Source: Eremophila alpestris peregrina
Taxonomy: Eukaryota > Chordata > Aves > Passeriformes > Alaudidae
Direction of reading: 5' to 3'
DNA: 64,000 nucleotides
Assembly: GCA_009792885.1 (NCBI GenBank)
Contig: WMCF01000065.1
Location: 3,248,972 to 3,312,971, forward strand
Both the position numbers and the translations under genes were made by a program. Below the pieces are notes generated by a model, which made no database searches, had not been told where the DNA came from, and saw only the letters and a program-made list of their open reading frames with translations. Shown here piece after piece: positions 26,980 through 37,801 of the stretch; position 1 is the first letter of the stretch; the number at the start of each line of letters is the position of its first letter.

Positions 26980-29429
26980 AGCATTGGCACAGAAAAATAC
27001 AGATTTAGAGGCTAATGACTGAGCTCGTTTAGATTTGGGATGGGCAGAATGGATTTGAATAAAGTAAGAACTGGCTCAGAAATTCAGCCTACATGTGAAG
27101 CTAACTCAGTCCAGGGCTTTTTGCATCATTGAAACAGTCTGCCCTGATCTGTTTTGAACACGCAGTGGAATGTGTGCAAGAAATCCACTGCTCCTTGCAC
27201 TCACCTCAGTGTGAAGATGTTGTTTTAGGAGATTTTACACTGCCAAGGCAAGAAGAGGAACAAGTGAATCCTGAAGGGGACCCAGTAAAATAAACACTTG
27301 TCAGGGAATGTCCCAGGCACCGACACTCAAGTAAATCGTTGGAGTGGTCCTTGGGTCCTTTGTGTAGCTTTGCTCCAGACTACTTTGTACTTTGGTAAGG
27401 ATTTTTGGGAGTTAGGATAGACCAGGGGTGATTTGAAATAGGCAGTTTGGATGAAGTCACACGATTTTGACTGCAAGAAAATGGGATAAACTGTCCTATG
27501 CCAGGAGTCAACATGAGTTAAAGCCAGAGTGATTTCATTCTCAGATGCTCTTATATTGTTTTTTTTTTTTCCTGAGGAATGCACATTTTCTGGAACATGT
27601 GATGATTGACCACTGCTAAATGGCAGTACCCATGCAAGAGCTTCTGTAATCCACAAATGGATGTGATGGGTTCTTTGTCTAAACTTCCTGCTTGGAGATA
27701 TTAATTTCTCCTTCCTAATTCTGCGTTTGAAGAGCTCAATTCAGGATCGTGACTTCAAAATTCATTGGGATTTATGGCTGACAGTAGCTGATACCAAATT
27801 GGAACCAGTAGCTAGAGAACCAGAAATATTTAAATTAGAAACATTTGGTGGCAGTGGTTGTTTTTTTACAAAAAGTGAATGGTTGTATTGTTTGTCACTG
27901 AAGTCATTCATATAGAGTTACAGACAGAGAGAGCTGCCCAGATGATCTGCTAACCAAGGCATAATCTGGAGCCTGGAGGGGGTGGCTAAAAATGTTCCCT
28001 GGCCATTTCAGAAGACCACAAGGGGACTTGTAAACAGAAAGAAGAACATCACAATAAGTGTTTCTTAATGCCTTTGTCTGTGGCGTTTCAGTTCTGTAGG
28101 ACTTCTAAGCCCAGGCTTGCTCATCTGGTGTCCTGATCTGAACTCCAGAAACCAGATTCTTTTTCTCCTTTACATTGATGGAAATGAAAAGCGATGCCAC
28201 TGACTGCGGTGACGTTGCTTCAGATTTCCCTCTGTGCAAATTACAAGGGTTTTCTTGGGCTCATCCTTCCCTCTGAAGCCATTCAAGGCTGAATTCAGCG
28301 CTACACTAACTCACATAAGTATTAGATTAAATAAGTCTGCTATTATTTTATTTTCCCAACTTTGATGGAAGAAGATTTTCAGATTTTGAGGCAGTTTTGC
28401 AACGGGCAGTCGAGGTTTGCAGTTTGTGCTTCTGAGAGTGGCTTGGCAATAGTGCTCTTTTTTTTTTCCCCAGTGAGTCAACTTCCTCAGCACTGCAGCC
28501 CTGGCACAGGAGACACTCGTGCTGCAGCCTCACCATCTGAGAATGGAGAGAGCTGGCCCTCATGGGCCAGTGTAACTGGGACGTGTAACAGGGTTCCACA
28601 AAGCATCATTCATCTTTTACACTCTCACTCAACATCCAGCTTCAGATATTCTTGCTGATGTCAGCTGGAGGCTTGCTCAAACAGCTGTAGCATGAGGTTG
28701 GTAGGGTTAGGAAGAGGTTGGTAAGGCCCTGCTCTGCTGGGGGACCCACAGGGTGTGAGGGTTGTGGTGTGTAAAGGAGTGTGTAAAGCTGTGATTCACA
28801 GCCCTGGGTGATTTGTGTTGGCCATTTGCAAGGCAATGGCACCTGGCTTTTCTCCCCACCTCATTTGTCTTCAGTGATGGCCACCTGGGCACAAGGATGA
28901 GCTGCCCACTTGTTCTGCTGCTGCTCCATCCACGGCCTTATTGGTCCTTACAGAGTGAAATCCATGGCAGTTTAAATCTGTACTCTGGGCTGTGAGATGC
29001 AGTGACTGGAAAACGTGTGAAATCCTTGGTTAGTGGGTGGGGATCCTCCTGAAAGCAGGATCACCCTGGATAGGCCAGCTCTGGCAGAGGATCATCCACT
29101 CTGCAGAAGTGATGAGCATCACAGCTGTGCTGATAGCCAGGGGTTTGTTGCATACAGGGGTATGGAGTTGGCCAACACAGAGGTGGAATTCTCCTTCCTC
29201 AGCTCTGTCAGCAGCAAATGCTTTGTGCACCATGAGGCAATAAAATATTTCTGTATGCAAAAATTGTTTATGGCTCATCACACTCCGGGGAAGGTCCAAC
29301 ACTGAACAAGCAACCTTAAGTTACAAGCAGTGGGCACTTCGCATGTAGCACTAGTCTGGGACAGAGAAATGAGTTGTGCAGGTACATAAATACTGTCATT
29401 TAATCTGATCCAGAGCTCAGTAGAGACAT

Positions 29430-29560
29430 GTGCAGATGTGCTTCTCTATCAGTAACATGGGGATAACAATACCAGCCCAGGTGTCTTGCAGGGGTGTCAC
29501 AAAAATTAATTAGATAATGTCTGCACAGTGCTTTGAACACAGCAAAATACCATGTGCATG
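29430..29560 (+). mobile_element. MIR-like ancient SINE relic
   Basis: The sequence tatcagtaacatggggataa followed by caataccagccc, then ttaattagataatgtctgca and cagtgctttgaacac, matches the conserved core and tail of MIR (ctgtaaaatggggataataa ... gattaaatgagataat ... gtaaagcgctttgaacag). It is in the sense orientation. It is a pre-avian relic, recognisable only over about 130 bp. Confidence 0.75.
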
Positions 29561-29857
29561 CTAAGTCAGGGCTTACTTAGCTGGACAGGGCTTTGGTGGC
29601 TGTTAACCCTTTTTCCTAGCCCACAGGAATAACTCCTTGTAATCTAGTTCAAAATGTGTGTATTGATACATTGTTTTCCATTCTTCCTAGAATTTTCTCT
29701 TTCTGGTTCTTCCCTACCTAAGCAGAAGGTGAAATAAGTCAATGTTTTCCCTCCTCAGAACTAATTTAACTGTATTAAAATTAATTTTCAATTTCAGCAG
29801 AAACCTTGTAGGGGTCCTTATCCCAGAAATTTCATCTCTAATCCAGAAACATTTTGC

Positions 29858-30095
29858 ACATAGAATCATGGAATGGTTTGTGTTGAAGGGACTTTTAAAG
29901 GTTATCTCCATTAAACAGGCACATCCTTAATTAGATCTGGTTGCTCAGAGCCCTGTCCAACCTGGCCTTGAATTTTTCCAGGGATGGAGCATCCACAACT
30001 TCTCTGGGCAACCTGTGTCAGTGCTTTACCAGCCTCATTGTAAAAATAATTCTTGGCTCTCTCTAGTCTAAATCTCCCTTCATGTTTTAAGACAC
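29858..30095 (-). mobile_element. CR1 LINE 3' end fragment
   Basis: On the + strand the sequence reads catagaatcatggaatggtt, then follows the CR1 3' end in reverse complement, with the well-known blocks corresponding to the TTGGAYRRGG-type tail: ccctgtccaacctggccttg, atggagcatccacaacttct and ctgggcaacctgtgtcagtg. The element is therefore inserted on the minus strand and truncated at its 5' end, as is usual for CR1. The moderate divergence from the consensus I remember suggests an old copy. Confidence 0.9.
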
Positions 30096-30615
30096 TCAAC
30101 ATTTTCCTTCATGTTTTGGTGAGGGACTACCCCATACTCACATTTGAATATGTGCTGTAATGTTTGACTCAGGTCATCAGAGATGGTGAAAGATTTTCTG
30201 TCAATCAGACATCTCTGTGTATATAAAAATTAAACAAAAATCTCTTTTTGCAAGTTGTGCTAAATGTTACAATAATTTTCCAGAGCAAGAACAGACAGGT
30301 TCCATGGGGGAAAGATTTTTATGGATGGCAGGACAGCAACTGGAGAGATCTGAAACAACAGCATGCTGTTGAGCTTGATAAGAGCTTATCAACACAGCTA
30401 CACTGCTGATGTTTGGTGTTCCTCGTGAAGTGGAATAAAATGAATGTGATGATTTCAATCGAGCTTCTCAAAGATAAGAGTGTCTATCAGAGAAACCCCT
30501 CCTGACACGTGCACACTTATCACTGCCAATATCAGCACTCCTGAATTGGGCAGATTTAAAATTGGATGGGGCATGAGGACTGCTCTTGGAGGGAGAGTGT
30601 TTTCACAGGAGAGAG

Positions 30616-30667
30616 GGATGGATGGATGGATGGATGGATGGATGGATGGATGGATGGATGGATGGAT
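30616..30667. repeat. (GGAT)13 microsatellite
   Basis: A perfect tetranucleotide array of about 13 GGAT units lies in the intron 270 bp upstream of coding segment 5. Its length and purity make it a likely polymorphic marker. Confidence 0.97.
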
Positions 30668-30939
30668 AAATGGATATTAATACAGGAGTAGGGAAGTCAT
30701 AGTGCAGTTGAATATTGCAGAACAGAAGGTACTCCTGCAGGATTGGCAGGCTCTCCCCTTTTGCTACAAAACCTGTAATGTGCTGTCATTGTCATTGCTG
30801 TGCCCACTGCCTCTGTCCTTCGGGACACGCACCAAGAGGCTGTGGAGCCCCTTCCTGTGCTGGGTTCAGAGCTCTCTGGGCAAAGAGACTGAAATAACTG
30901 AGTAACAAATAACCCCACCACTCCTTGCCTCCCTCCCAG

Positions 30940-31102
30940 CTGTGTGCACTACTCCTGCAAAGCCACGGACTGCCAGCGGCTGGAGATCGAGAACGCGGTG
31001 CTGAGCTGCAGCGGCTGGGACAGCGGCGCCCGCTGCAACGTCAGCTGCAGGACTGGCTACACCCTGCAGATCCACAGAGATGATGAGCTCCTCAAGAGCC
31101 AG
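30940..31102 (+). CDS. PAPPA: PAPPA coding segment 5 (N-terminal half of SCR1)
   Basis: The exon is 163 nt (phase 2 in, phase 0 out). The acceptor is ccctcccag ending at 30939. It encodes (S)CVHYSCKATDCQRLEIEN and, further on, CNVSCRTGYTLQIHRDDELL, ending KSQ. This is the first half of the first sushi/CCP module; the second half is in segment 6. There is one N-glycosylation sequon, NVS, inside CNVSC. The stretch between the second and third module cysteines (SCSGWDSGARC) differs from the mammalian SSSDRYHGAQ region as I recall it and looks about two residues shorter. The donor is gtttgt, a poor match to consensus beyond the GT, and a long T-rich tract starts about 20 nt downstream. Confidence 0.95.
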
Positions 31103-31123
31103 GTTTGTCCTGATGGGGCATGG

Positions 31124-31193
31124 GTTTTTTTCCTTTTCTTTTTCTTTTTTCCTTTTTTTTCTTTTCCTTTTGATTTTTTTTTTTAATTTTTTT
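31124..31193. repeat. T/C-rich tract 20 nt after a donor site
   Basis: About 70 bases are almost entirely T with scattered C, starting 21 nt downstream of the weak gtttgt donor of coding segment 5. In the transcript it is a U-rich tract of the kind bound by TIA-1 type proteins or PTB. Confidence 0.85.
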
Positions 31194-31983
31194 GTGTGAT
31201 GCACAAGACCAGGATGAGCAAACGGCTGTGGAGAAATGGAGAAATAACTTAGGCTAGACCCTAAAATCTCAGCCCAGCCTTGGGATAAGGTCTTACCCAA
31301 ATGCTTATCATCAGAACAGGAGCCCTTTGACTCTGCAGGAAGAGTTACTGGCAATGAGCAAAGCTCAGATGTTCCCCAAATTTAGGAATTTTTCAAATTC
31401 AGTCCTTCTTTGGTCTCACTTGGCTCTACTCAGCCAAACAGTGGGGTTGGTGTTTTGGGAGCAGGGTGCTTGTGTTTTTGCACAACCAATTTCTGGGCAA
31501 AATACCTAATTTTTAGTCCTCAGATTGAGGCCAACAGTGCATTAACTCTTCTGCAGAGTTTCAGTCCATCTGCTCCCAACCACACCCTGACATGTGCAGC
31601 ATGGAGGGCACAGAAGAAGAACCCAAACCATTTTGCATCCAGACAATTCAGCAGAAACCTCCCCCAGCAGGGCAGGAAATGCTTCCCATCCTCCCTCATC
31701 CATGCATTAATAATCCAGTCCTAGAAAAGCAGCACATCTTCATGCAGTGAGGGCTTTACTGAGGAAAACTGGCACTTTGTTTAAACATCAAAAAAAAAAA
31801 TTACAGGTGCTTTGTGGAGGTGGATGAGGTGCACATGCAGCATGGCCCTGGGAGCAGGATGCTGGGGACAGAGGGATGCAGGGCTGACACCCCACCTTGT
31901 GCCCTCATCTCTGACACTGCCACATCCTCTGAGTGAGACCTGGGGGTGGTTTCCCCCATCAGCACCTTCCCTCCCTGGCTGTG

Positions 31984-32022
31984 GGGGCAGCTCTCACATC
32001 TGGGGCAGCTCTCACATCTGGG
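31984..32022. repeat. 18-bp direct duplication
   Basis: The unit ggggcagctctcacatct occurs twice in perfect tandem. This is a minor tandem duplication. Confidence 0.85.
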
Positions 32023-33799
32023 CCAGGGGCTGGGGCAGCCACACTCAGCAGCCTGTCTGTACTTGTGAAATACTGTGTTCTTCATAAGCTCGCAGAGGGG
32101 GGAGACAGACTGGAGGGGAATGAGTCAGCCCTTTCAACTCAATTACAAAACAAATACAGGACCCCACGAGCTGGGCCTCTTCCATCCTAATTGGCATCAG
32201 CACCAGAACCCCAGCTCCAGCTGAGCATTTTTACAGAACAGAAAACAAGTTCTCAAAACGAGCCTGAATGGCTGAACCAGGAAATTGTTGGAAGGGATCT
32301 GTACATGGGGTACATGGAGCATGCAGGGTTCACAAACCAAATAAAACAGCCTGAGCATGCTTCACCAGCCCTGTGTTATTTAAATGCAAGCAGTACCTTT
32401 TGGGGAGGCTCAGCCAGCTGGGCATGGTTTTGCTGGGAGAAGTTTGGTTTCAGAGCCTTGATCAGATTCATATGACAGGAGCAGAGGATTTTAGCACCCC
32501 TCACTAACGTGATTCACTGCCTGTTACAACACTCTTCCTCTCACCCTGCTCTGCTATTGCACTTCGTTGTCTTTTTCCACCAATAAAACCCCCTGAGGCC
32601 AGTGGCTTTGTTTTGCTCAGTGCAGTGCATTCACTGTTCAAATCAGGGAAGGAGCTGGAGCATCTTAAAGATACCCATGACCAGCTAAGCACATTAAACA
32701 CATGCTTTTAAAGTTTTATTAGTTTCCTTCAGAGATCCACTGGAAAGGAACAGTTTCTTTCACTATCATCTTGTTTTATTTCTTTGTGTCAGGTGCTTCA
32801 AACTAGAACTTGTGGAACATGTAGGCAAGAAATGAATCATCTGAGAAAGTCCAGAATCCATGGTCTGAATTTCTCATATCAAAAGGCATTGTGCTTCTTC
32901 CATATTTACTTCCCAGCTTCAGTTTCCCTTCCAGTCACAAGCATTTGGGGATGAGAAAGGTCACAGGGATTGTTGTCAGTGGACAGAGGGACTTTCTGTC
33001 ATGGCTGGGGAACCTTGCACGAAGCTGTTCCTTGTTTTATTTTTGTCATTTAATTGGTTATTTCGCTTGTTTGATTGATTTGAGGGTCTAGAGATAGTTT
33101 TTTTTTCTCATTTGACTGTCAGTGTGTGGGGCTGCCTGAGGAAGAGGAGGAAGGAAGTAGCCTTGCACGTGTTGGTGTTTCACACTCTTGGGTAGGAGGG
33201 AGGCTGGGCTGAGGTGCAATGCCTCAAAGAGCAGACTGACCTCAAAGAGCCCATGACCACTGCTGGTGAAAGTGATTCACAGACCAGTGGAAACACCTTC
33301 GTTTAGCATCTGAACCACATTTGTCTTCCCTATTTCATTGAAAGACAGGGGGAAAAAAAGGGCAAAGAGAGAATTTAAAGCAACATTTTCAAAAGCAGCT
33401 TGGTGATGTAGGGGCACAAGTCACATTTCAAATCAATCTTTTACATCTAAAGGGTCTTTGAAAATCTTCTTAACAATTTCTGCACTTCCTAGACTCTGTG
33501 TCTTCTGAAGCCACCATTTTAATCGGTTTTAGGGCCAAAAAAATCCATTCATTCCCTTTCTGAGAAGCTCCCATTCCTAAATTCTGTTAAAACCCTGTAA
33601 AATCACCAAACCCTAAAACTCGTCAGCACTCTGTGCAGCAGAAACTGCTTGCTGCTTGAAAAGAAAAAGAAAGCTGAGCTGTTTACAGACTCCTGGGCTC
33701 TCTCTCATCCTCATTTAGGGACTTCAACAACAACAAAGGGGTTTGCATAGTGATGGAGCCAAATCCTTCATGTATCTTCCTCACAAAGAAGATCTTGGG

Positions 33800-33925
33800 G
33801 ATGTTTTCATTCTCCCTCCCTGATTTCTTCCCACCCCCCTGACAACTCCATCACTCTTTCTTGTCTTCTTCCTCTTTCCCCCCTCTTTGTCTTTCACTGC
33901 TTTCCTCCCCCTTGTCCTTCACTGA
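33800..33925. repeat. Pyrimidine-rich low-complexity tract
   Basis: Long runs of C and T (for example cttcctctttcccccctctt) lie in the middle of an intron. No splice partner was identified. Confidence 0.75.
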
Positions 33926-36900
33926 AAGCCCCACTCATTCAGTTACTTGTTGTCATCTCTCCTTGAAGCTACCACCACTGCTGCTCTGGTCAAGAGGTGT
34001 TATTTAAAACCCAGCAGCTCCCTAATGTTGTGCAAAGGCATCATCAATCATGCCAGGAAAAGAAAGCACGGCTCATGTGGGTTCAATTAGAGGCACAGTA
34101 GTGGGCAGAAGTGGAAGAATACTTAGAGGGGAGGGCACAGCTGTTCATTTTTAAGGAGAGGAAACTTCACACGTGAAGCATCGCTTGAAGAAGGAGCCGG
34201 CTGGGATCTTGGGCAGCAGGAAGGAGACATGAATTCTCCCAGGCTGTTAAAAGTCCCGAGAAACAAATCTTTCTGGCACCAGATTTGTTTTAAGTTTGCA
34301 TCCTCTTCACTGTACTGCACACTGTATCTTTGGAGGCCCCTTTTCTCTCCCCCCTCTTCCCTCCTTGCCCACCCTCCCTCCTTGCTTAAGCCTCTTTTGC
34401 AAGGCAGGACATGAAGGGAAGCAGTTGCTGTGATGCCAGTCAAAGCAGCACAAAGTGCCCAAAGTGACAGCTAATAAACCAGATGAGAAAGCCAAGTGCT
34501 TCGTGTGGGCTGCTGTGAGCTGGGTGACCTTGTCAGATCAGACAGGCGAAACAGGCACGTGCCTGCTCAGCTCCGGGTGGGAGAGCTGCAGAGGCAGATG
34601 CTGCCACTAAGACCCAGTGCCAGATCCAAGGGCTGAGTCTATCAGAAATACCTCCAGGGTGTGGCATGGAGCTGGGGAGGGGCAGGATCCTGCTCAGCAG
34701 CCAGGGTACTGTCCCTGGGCACTGCAGTGATCCCACCCCCAGGTGTGACATGAAAGAGGGGAAAGTCAGGAGCTGGTGGGTGCCATCAGCAATAATTTCT
34801 GTGGTAGTTTTGTCCTCTGTGCTTCCAGTCTGAGCCACTGGTCTCTGTCTCCTTTGCAGGGAATGCTCTCTGCTGTGTCCTGCTGCAGAATTACATGTGC
34901 TTCGAGTGATGACATGATAGACATGCTCTAAAATGTGCCATTATTATGTCTGACCTTGAAAACCTCAGCTTCCATCATACCAAATGTGGAACAGATTACT
35001 GGGAAAAGCTGAGTAGCCAGGGTCTTACCTCCATGGGCACAGCTTCTCTGCTTGGGAAGAGGAAAATCCATAGGGGTCTGAGAGGACTCTTAGATTGGGT
35101 TAGGGGATTTGTGGGGAAACTACCACGGGGAAAAACCCAGAGGTGAAAATGTGGAGACATTTTTTTATCTAACTTTTGATATCAAGGTTTAGATCAGGGG
35201 CACAGACAAAGGACAGTGGGAGTATGGCTGTGGAGAGGGATCCCTTCCAAAGAAAGGGGATCCCAGCCTGTGGCATTTCCAGCAGGCTCTGGTATCCTGC
35301 TGCTTTCTGCTAACAAAGGCCATGGGCTGCAGAAATACTCTCACAGGTGGTAGCTTGGGCAAAACATTCCTTTTGCAAGGTGTGACTGTCATGCACAGAT
35401 ATTGCTTCTGTTTAGATGTTTGTGTTATATTGTGGTTTCTGAGTTTGCAGTGTTTCTCTGGTGTTCTGCAGAGGTGCATCTGGTGTGCAACCCTGTTGTT
35501 ATTAAACCTCCTGGTGCACCACTCTGTGTCTCAGCAGCCAGTATCAGCTGGTAGGAACACTCATTTATTGCTAAACTAGATCACAGCAACACCAATAACT
35601 TTATTCCTGGAGCTGAATCTCTTATCATTGAAACAGCTTCCCTTTGTTCAGCACGGATCCAGTATCCAACATGAAACTATGCAAGACCTGTGTCTTTTCC
35701 ATAACATTTGGATAGCCCCTGACATCATTAGCTCGAGTTTATTGACATCGATAGCTTGGGTTTATGTTTTAAGTTCCAGCAGCCACGGAGCTGCTGTGTT
35801 ATTTGATGATAGCAGCTGTTAAAGGGAAATGGAGGCTTTGCTGGATGCTGGAGCAGCTCATCCTGGAGTGCTGCTGGTTTGCAAGACATGGGAATATACT
35901 GTATTATCCCTTCTCCTGTGGCCATCACACTGCAGCCCCTGGAATCTTCAGGGCATCAGCTGCCTACAGTTTATATACACTATTTAATGGCACAGATATT
36001 CTGATAAGCAGCAAAGGCAGAATTAACAGCCACTGGGGAGTGACATGATTGGGAATGAGAACACACAGTATCACTTCACCTGATGGCTCTGAGTATCCCA
36101 GAATGTGCTACTCTGAGTTTGTAGAAAAGACATTTTTTTCCATCAGCAGTGCTCCCTGTTTAAATAAACTCCACGGTCTAGAAAAGGGGTTTTGTGCCCA
36201 CTTGGGAAGTGTCCAGTTTCTCAGCTCTGGGACTGCTTTTTCCATTCTGAATGCAACCATATATCAAAGGGAGACAGGTCTGAACTTCTGTTGAAACCAT
36301 TAGGGTGTTTTTGCAAAAAGGGAATCCAGGTCCCTTTGATGTGTGCTAGAAAAATTCCCTTTCCTTTTATAAACCCAGATCAATGGTCGGCGGTGCAAAT
36401 CTCCTGTGAGCATACCAGCCCCGAATAAAATATTCCCTGGAGGCAGAGGAGTGCTGCTGTATGGCTTGGTCACATTCCTCACCAGTATCTTCCCTTTCTC
36501 ATGTTTGGGTTTCTCACATTTCTTAACCTCTGTCCCTTCTCTTTATTCTGGTATGGAGGAAAGAGTTAGATTCTTCACTTCTAGCTTCTAATAATTTTCC
36601 ATTTTTAATTAGAAAGTGGATATGTTGTTTACTCAGTTCTCTTTGCCAACATCTGTTTTTCCTTCAGTCACCCAGTAAATTCATCTTAGCTTTAGATGGG
36701 TGGCTCCTGTGCTCTCCCCCATTCTTCTTCTTTGCCCCTAGCACTCCAGGATTCCAGTGCACTGTGCAGTTTGGATTATTCCTCAGATCCATAGAAGTGA
36801 AGTTTCAGTGTAGCTGTGACAGTAGAGTGACTTTGGGGAAGTCAGAGCACAGGCACTGACTGTGTACAACCTCCCAAGTTCCAGGTGCCAGTTATGGGCA

Positions 36901-37617
36901 GGACACTCTTGGGTCTGCCCATGGCAAATTCCTGCAGGAAAAGGTCTGTCCCTCAGGCATTCCTGTCCGTGGTGTCAGGACAGCAGGGACAGATTCTGTG
37001 TGGAGCCTTGGGGCACTCTGCCAGAGGAGCCACCACAGCAGCTGTCAGTGTCTGCACACAATGCTGATGTGGCCCGAGGCACTTCCCCTGGGATCCCCAT
37101 CCAAGGGTGACTGACACCTCTCAGGAGAGCCTCAGATGAGAGTCCCAAACGGCTTCATGTCAGCTTGGCTTTTACTTCAAACCCAAGAGTGAGTTTGACT
37201 ACTCAGAATCACAGGGGATCCCCTTGGAGTGGCTGTGTCACCGCAAAGGTGACAAGGATGGGGGACAGCTGTCAGCTCCAAACAGCTCAGGCTTGTGCTC
37301 CTTCCCCATGGCAGGGCAGAGCAGCAGGTTCCCTGCTTGCCTCAGGAGGCCAGACCAGAGTTTGGATTATTTGAAGAGCTGCACTCTTTATGTGGAAGTG
37401 CTTCAGTGTCTCACCCCGGAGGTGGCAGAAAATCCTTTCTCTGGCACAGTTTCTTATGAGCCTTGCTGGGTTTGATAGCTGCTGCCCAAACGATGCTGGT
37501 AGGGACCAGACATGGCTGTGCTTTACTTGTGAGCCCAAAGAACAGCTATTAGGCTTGAAATGGTTGTGATCTGTCCCTTGCTGGCTGTGGTGGCTGTAGC
37601 CGTGTGTGTTTTTCCAG

Positions 37618-37801
37618 ACGGAGTCCAGCGTCACCATGACTTGCATGGATGGGAAGTGGAACAAGCAGGTGACGTGTGAGCCCGTGGACTGTGGTGTCCC
37701 AGACCAGTACCACGTCTACCCAGCCACCTTCAACTGCAGCGAGGGGACCACCTTTGGCAAGAAATGCTCCTTCACTTGCCGACCTCCTGCTCTTCTGAAA
37801 G
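37618..37801 (+). CDS. PAPPA: PAPPA coding segment 6 (end of SCR1, start of SCR2)
   Basis: The exon is 184 nt (phase 0 in, phase 1 out). The acceptor is tttttccag ending at 37617. The donor at 37802, gtattg, is weaker than average. It encodes TESSVTMTCMDGKWNKQVTC, which closes SCR1 with the typical C-x-x-G-x-W ... C ending, followed by EPVDCGVPDQYHVY, which opens SCR2, and ends FTCRPPALLKG. One sequon is NCS in FNCSEG, so glycosylation there would compete with disulfide formation at the neighbouring cysteine. The exon joins the tail of one module to the head of the next, the pattern seen through most of this SCR array. Confidence 0.96.

Larger units (their letters stand above)
21819..30939 (+). 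other. PAPPA: PAPPA intron between segments 4 and 5 (9.1 kb)
   Basis: No coding exon is supported. The intron contains most of the recognisable old repeats: a palindromic MITE-like element (26857-26979), a MIR-like relic (29430-29560), a CR1 3' end (29858-30095) and a (GGAT)13 microsatellite (30616-30667). A purine-rich stretch lies at 22675-22740, and 23800-24250 is AT-rich. A candidate conserved block lies at 25440-25700. Confidence 0.85.
31103..37617 (+). other. PAPPA: PAPPA intron between segments 5 and 6 (6.5 kb)
   Basis: No coding exon is supported. It begins with a weak donor and a T/C tract (31124-31193). It also holds a direct duplication of an 18-bp unit near 31984-32022, a poly-A run at 31790-31801, and pyrimidine-rich low complexity at 33800-33925 and 34340-34385. 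The rest is unremarkable unique sequence. Confidence 0.85.
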
